The notes under the pieces were generated by a model that was given only the letters and a program-made list of their open reading frames with translations, did not search any database and was not told the DNA's origin. A stretch of 32,692 bases of DNA from Defluviicoccus sp. (GTDB lineage: Bacteria > Pseudomonadota > Alphaproteobacteria > MPNO01): positions 1-32,692 of the forward strand of contig JAJDVM010000048.1 of the NCBI GenBank assembly GCA_022826125.1. The letters are read 5' to 3'. The translations under genes and the position numbers were made by a program. Shown here in pieces: positions 31,711 through 32,692 of the stretch (position 1 is its first letter; each line of letters opens with the position of its first letter).

Positions 31711-32692
31711 ATGCTCGAGGCCCTGCTCACCGGCCTGGACTCGATCTTCGAGTTGCAGGTGCTGCTGTTCCTCGGGCTCGGGATCTTCATCGGCATCTGG
31801 CTCGGAGCGGTCCCCGGGCTCGGCGGCATCATCGGGATGCTGCTGCTGCTGCCGTTTACCTTCGACATGGAGCCGCTGAGCGCGATCGCGCTGCTGCTGG
31901 GGCTCTTTGCCGTCACCACCACCAGCGACACGATCGCCTCGGTCATGCTCGGGATCCCGGGCACGGCGGCCTCCCAGGCGACTATTCTCGACGGGTACCC
32001 GCTTGCCAAGCGGGGCGAGGCGCCGCGCGCCTTCGGCGCCGCCTTCACGGTCTCGGCCTATGGCGGGGTCTTCGGCGCGGTCGCGCTGGCGATCTCCCTG
32101 CCGATCGTCCAGCCGCTGATCCTGGCCTTCGGCTCTCCCGAGATCTTCGCGCTCGCGCTTCTGGGGTTGGCGATGGTCGGCGCGCTGAGCGGCGGATCGA
32201 TGATCAAGGGCCTCGCCGCCGCCGCGATGGGACTGCTCCTGTCGACCGTCGGCGCGGCGCAGACCGTGGCCGAGGAACGCTATTCGTTCGGTCTGGAATA
32301 TCTCCTCGACGACTTGCCGCTGATCCCCGTCGTGCTCGGCATCTTCGCGATTCCCGAGCTCATGGAGCTCGCCACCCGTAACATCGCGATCGCCCGGGAG
32401 ACCCGGAACCAGGACGCCGACAGCAGCATCGGCGACGGCGTGCGCGATGCGATCCGGCACGGCTGGCTGGCGACGCGCTGCGCGGCCATCGGCACCTATG
32501 TCGGCATGCTGCCCGGGCTCGGCGCCGCCATCGTCGACTGGGTGGCCTACGGCCACGCGGTGCAGTCGGCGCGCGACAAGAGCCGCTTCGGCGAGGGCGA
32601 CATCCGGGGCGTGATCGCGCCCGAGGCGGCCAACAACGCGACCAAGGGCGGCGCGCTGATTCCCGCCGTGGCATTCGCGATCCCCGGCAGCC
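31711..32692 (+). CDS. Tripartite tricarboxylate transporter permease TctA-like (truncated by window end)
   Basis: ATG 31711 opens MLEALLTGLDSIFELQV and the frame stays open to the end of the window (327 codons of about 500). Family motifs are clear: GAVPGLGGIIGMLLLLPF in the first helices, GIPGTAASQATILDGYPLAK (cited in part: GTAASQATILDGYPL), and APEAANNATKGGALIP near the window end. TctA is the large twelve-helix inner-membrane subunit that uses the binding protein encoded just upstream. The small subunit TctB is not between them; it may lie beyond the window or be missing. Confidence 0.93.
   Translation, partial: MLEALLTGLDSIFELQVLLFLGLGIFIGIWLGAVPGLGGIIGMLLLLPFTFDMEPLSAIALLLGLFAVTTTSDTIASVMLGIPGTAASQATILDGYPLAKRGEAPRAFGAAFTVSAYGGVFGAVALAISLPIVQPLILAFGSPEIFALALLGLAMVGALSGGSMIKGLAAAAMGLLLSTVGAAQTVAEERYSFGLEYLLDDLPLIPVVLGIFAIPELMELATRNIAIARETRNQDADSSIGDGVRDAIRHGWLATRCAAIGTYVGMLPGLGAAIVDWVAYGHAVQSARDKSRFGEGDIRGVIAPEAANNATKGGALIPAVAFAIPGS

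Noticed and set aside
1-32692. CRISPR arrays, tRNA or rRNA genes, insertion sequences and attachment sites
   Set aside because: No regularly spaced repeats, cloverleaf-like segments, transposase or integrase frames were seen.

Overview
The window is high-GC DNA, about two-thirds G+C by eye, with densely packed, often overlapping genes. Its gene content (EgtB, tripartite tricarboxylate transporters, EamA and MFS transporters, CmcJ-like protein, TMEM64 plus pyridine-nucleotide oxidoreductase pair) fits an alphaproteobacterium, perhaps Rhodospirillales-like. I cannot fix the species.

Left flank (1-4850, all +): the C-terminal part of ergothioneine synthase EgtB, a dienelactone hydrolase, an MFS transporter overlapping an EamA transporter, and a zinc-dependent MetE-like methyltransferase. 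These look like ordinary metabolism and transport genes.

Centre (4966-24678): a RiPP-type cluster of the NHLP/TOMM class. A + strand block carries (a) an NHLP leader fused to a squalene-hopene-cyclase-like toroid, (b) an AlkB-type membrane di-iron hydroxylase fused to a degenerate GlnE-type adenylyltransferase half, (c) a fused TOMM cyclodehydratase (E1-like/C protein plus YcaO), and (d) an unrecognised 372-aa protein. Converging on it is a - strand operon: short HlyD-like protein, C39 peptidase/ABC transporter, second NHLM ABC transporter, and RND/MMPL exporter. About 270 bp further on lies a small 83-aa NHLP precursor peptide ending in LCCCW. Divergent from the - operon is a + strand set: a periplasmic LolA-like 'outer membrane lipoprotein-sorting' protein, an outer-membrane beta-barrel, and a flavin-dependent tryptophan-halogenase-like oxidoreductase.

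How it could work (inference): YcaO and its fused C-domain convert core cysteines to thiazolines. The AlkB-like, halogenase-like and cyclase-like proteins may add hydroxyl, halogen or lipid/terpenoid chemistry. The C39 ABC transporter removes the leader and exports, and the RND, LolA-like and barrel proteins may carry the product to the outer membrane. The most unusual points are the gapless match between the leader of the small precursor and that of the toroid protein, the AlkB-GlnE fusion with lost metal ligands, a Trp-terminated core next to a halogenase-like gene, and a shared repeat/hairpin element upstream of both the transporter operon and the precursor.

Right flank (24740-32692): a sensor histidine kinase without an adjacent regulator, a mercuric-reductase-like flavoprotein with a TMEM64/VTT membrane protein, a glutathione S-transferase, a CmcJ/NvfI-family protein, and the start of a tripartite tricarboxylate transporter (TctC, then TctA running off the window). 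I saw no rRNA, tRNA, CRISPR array, transposase or integrase.
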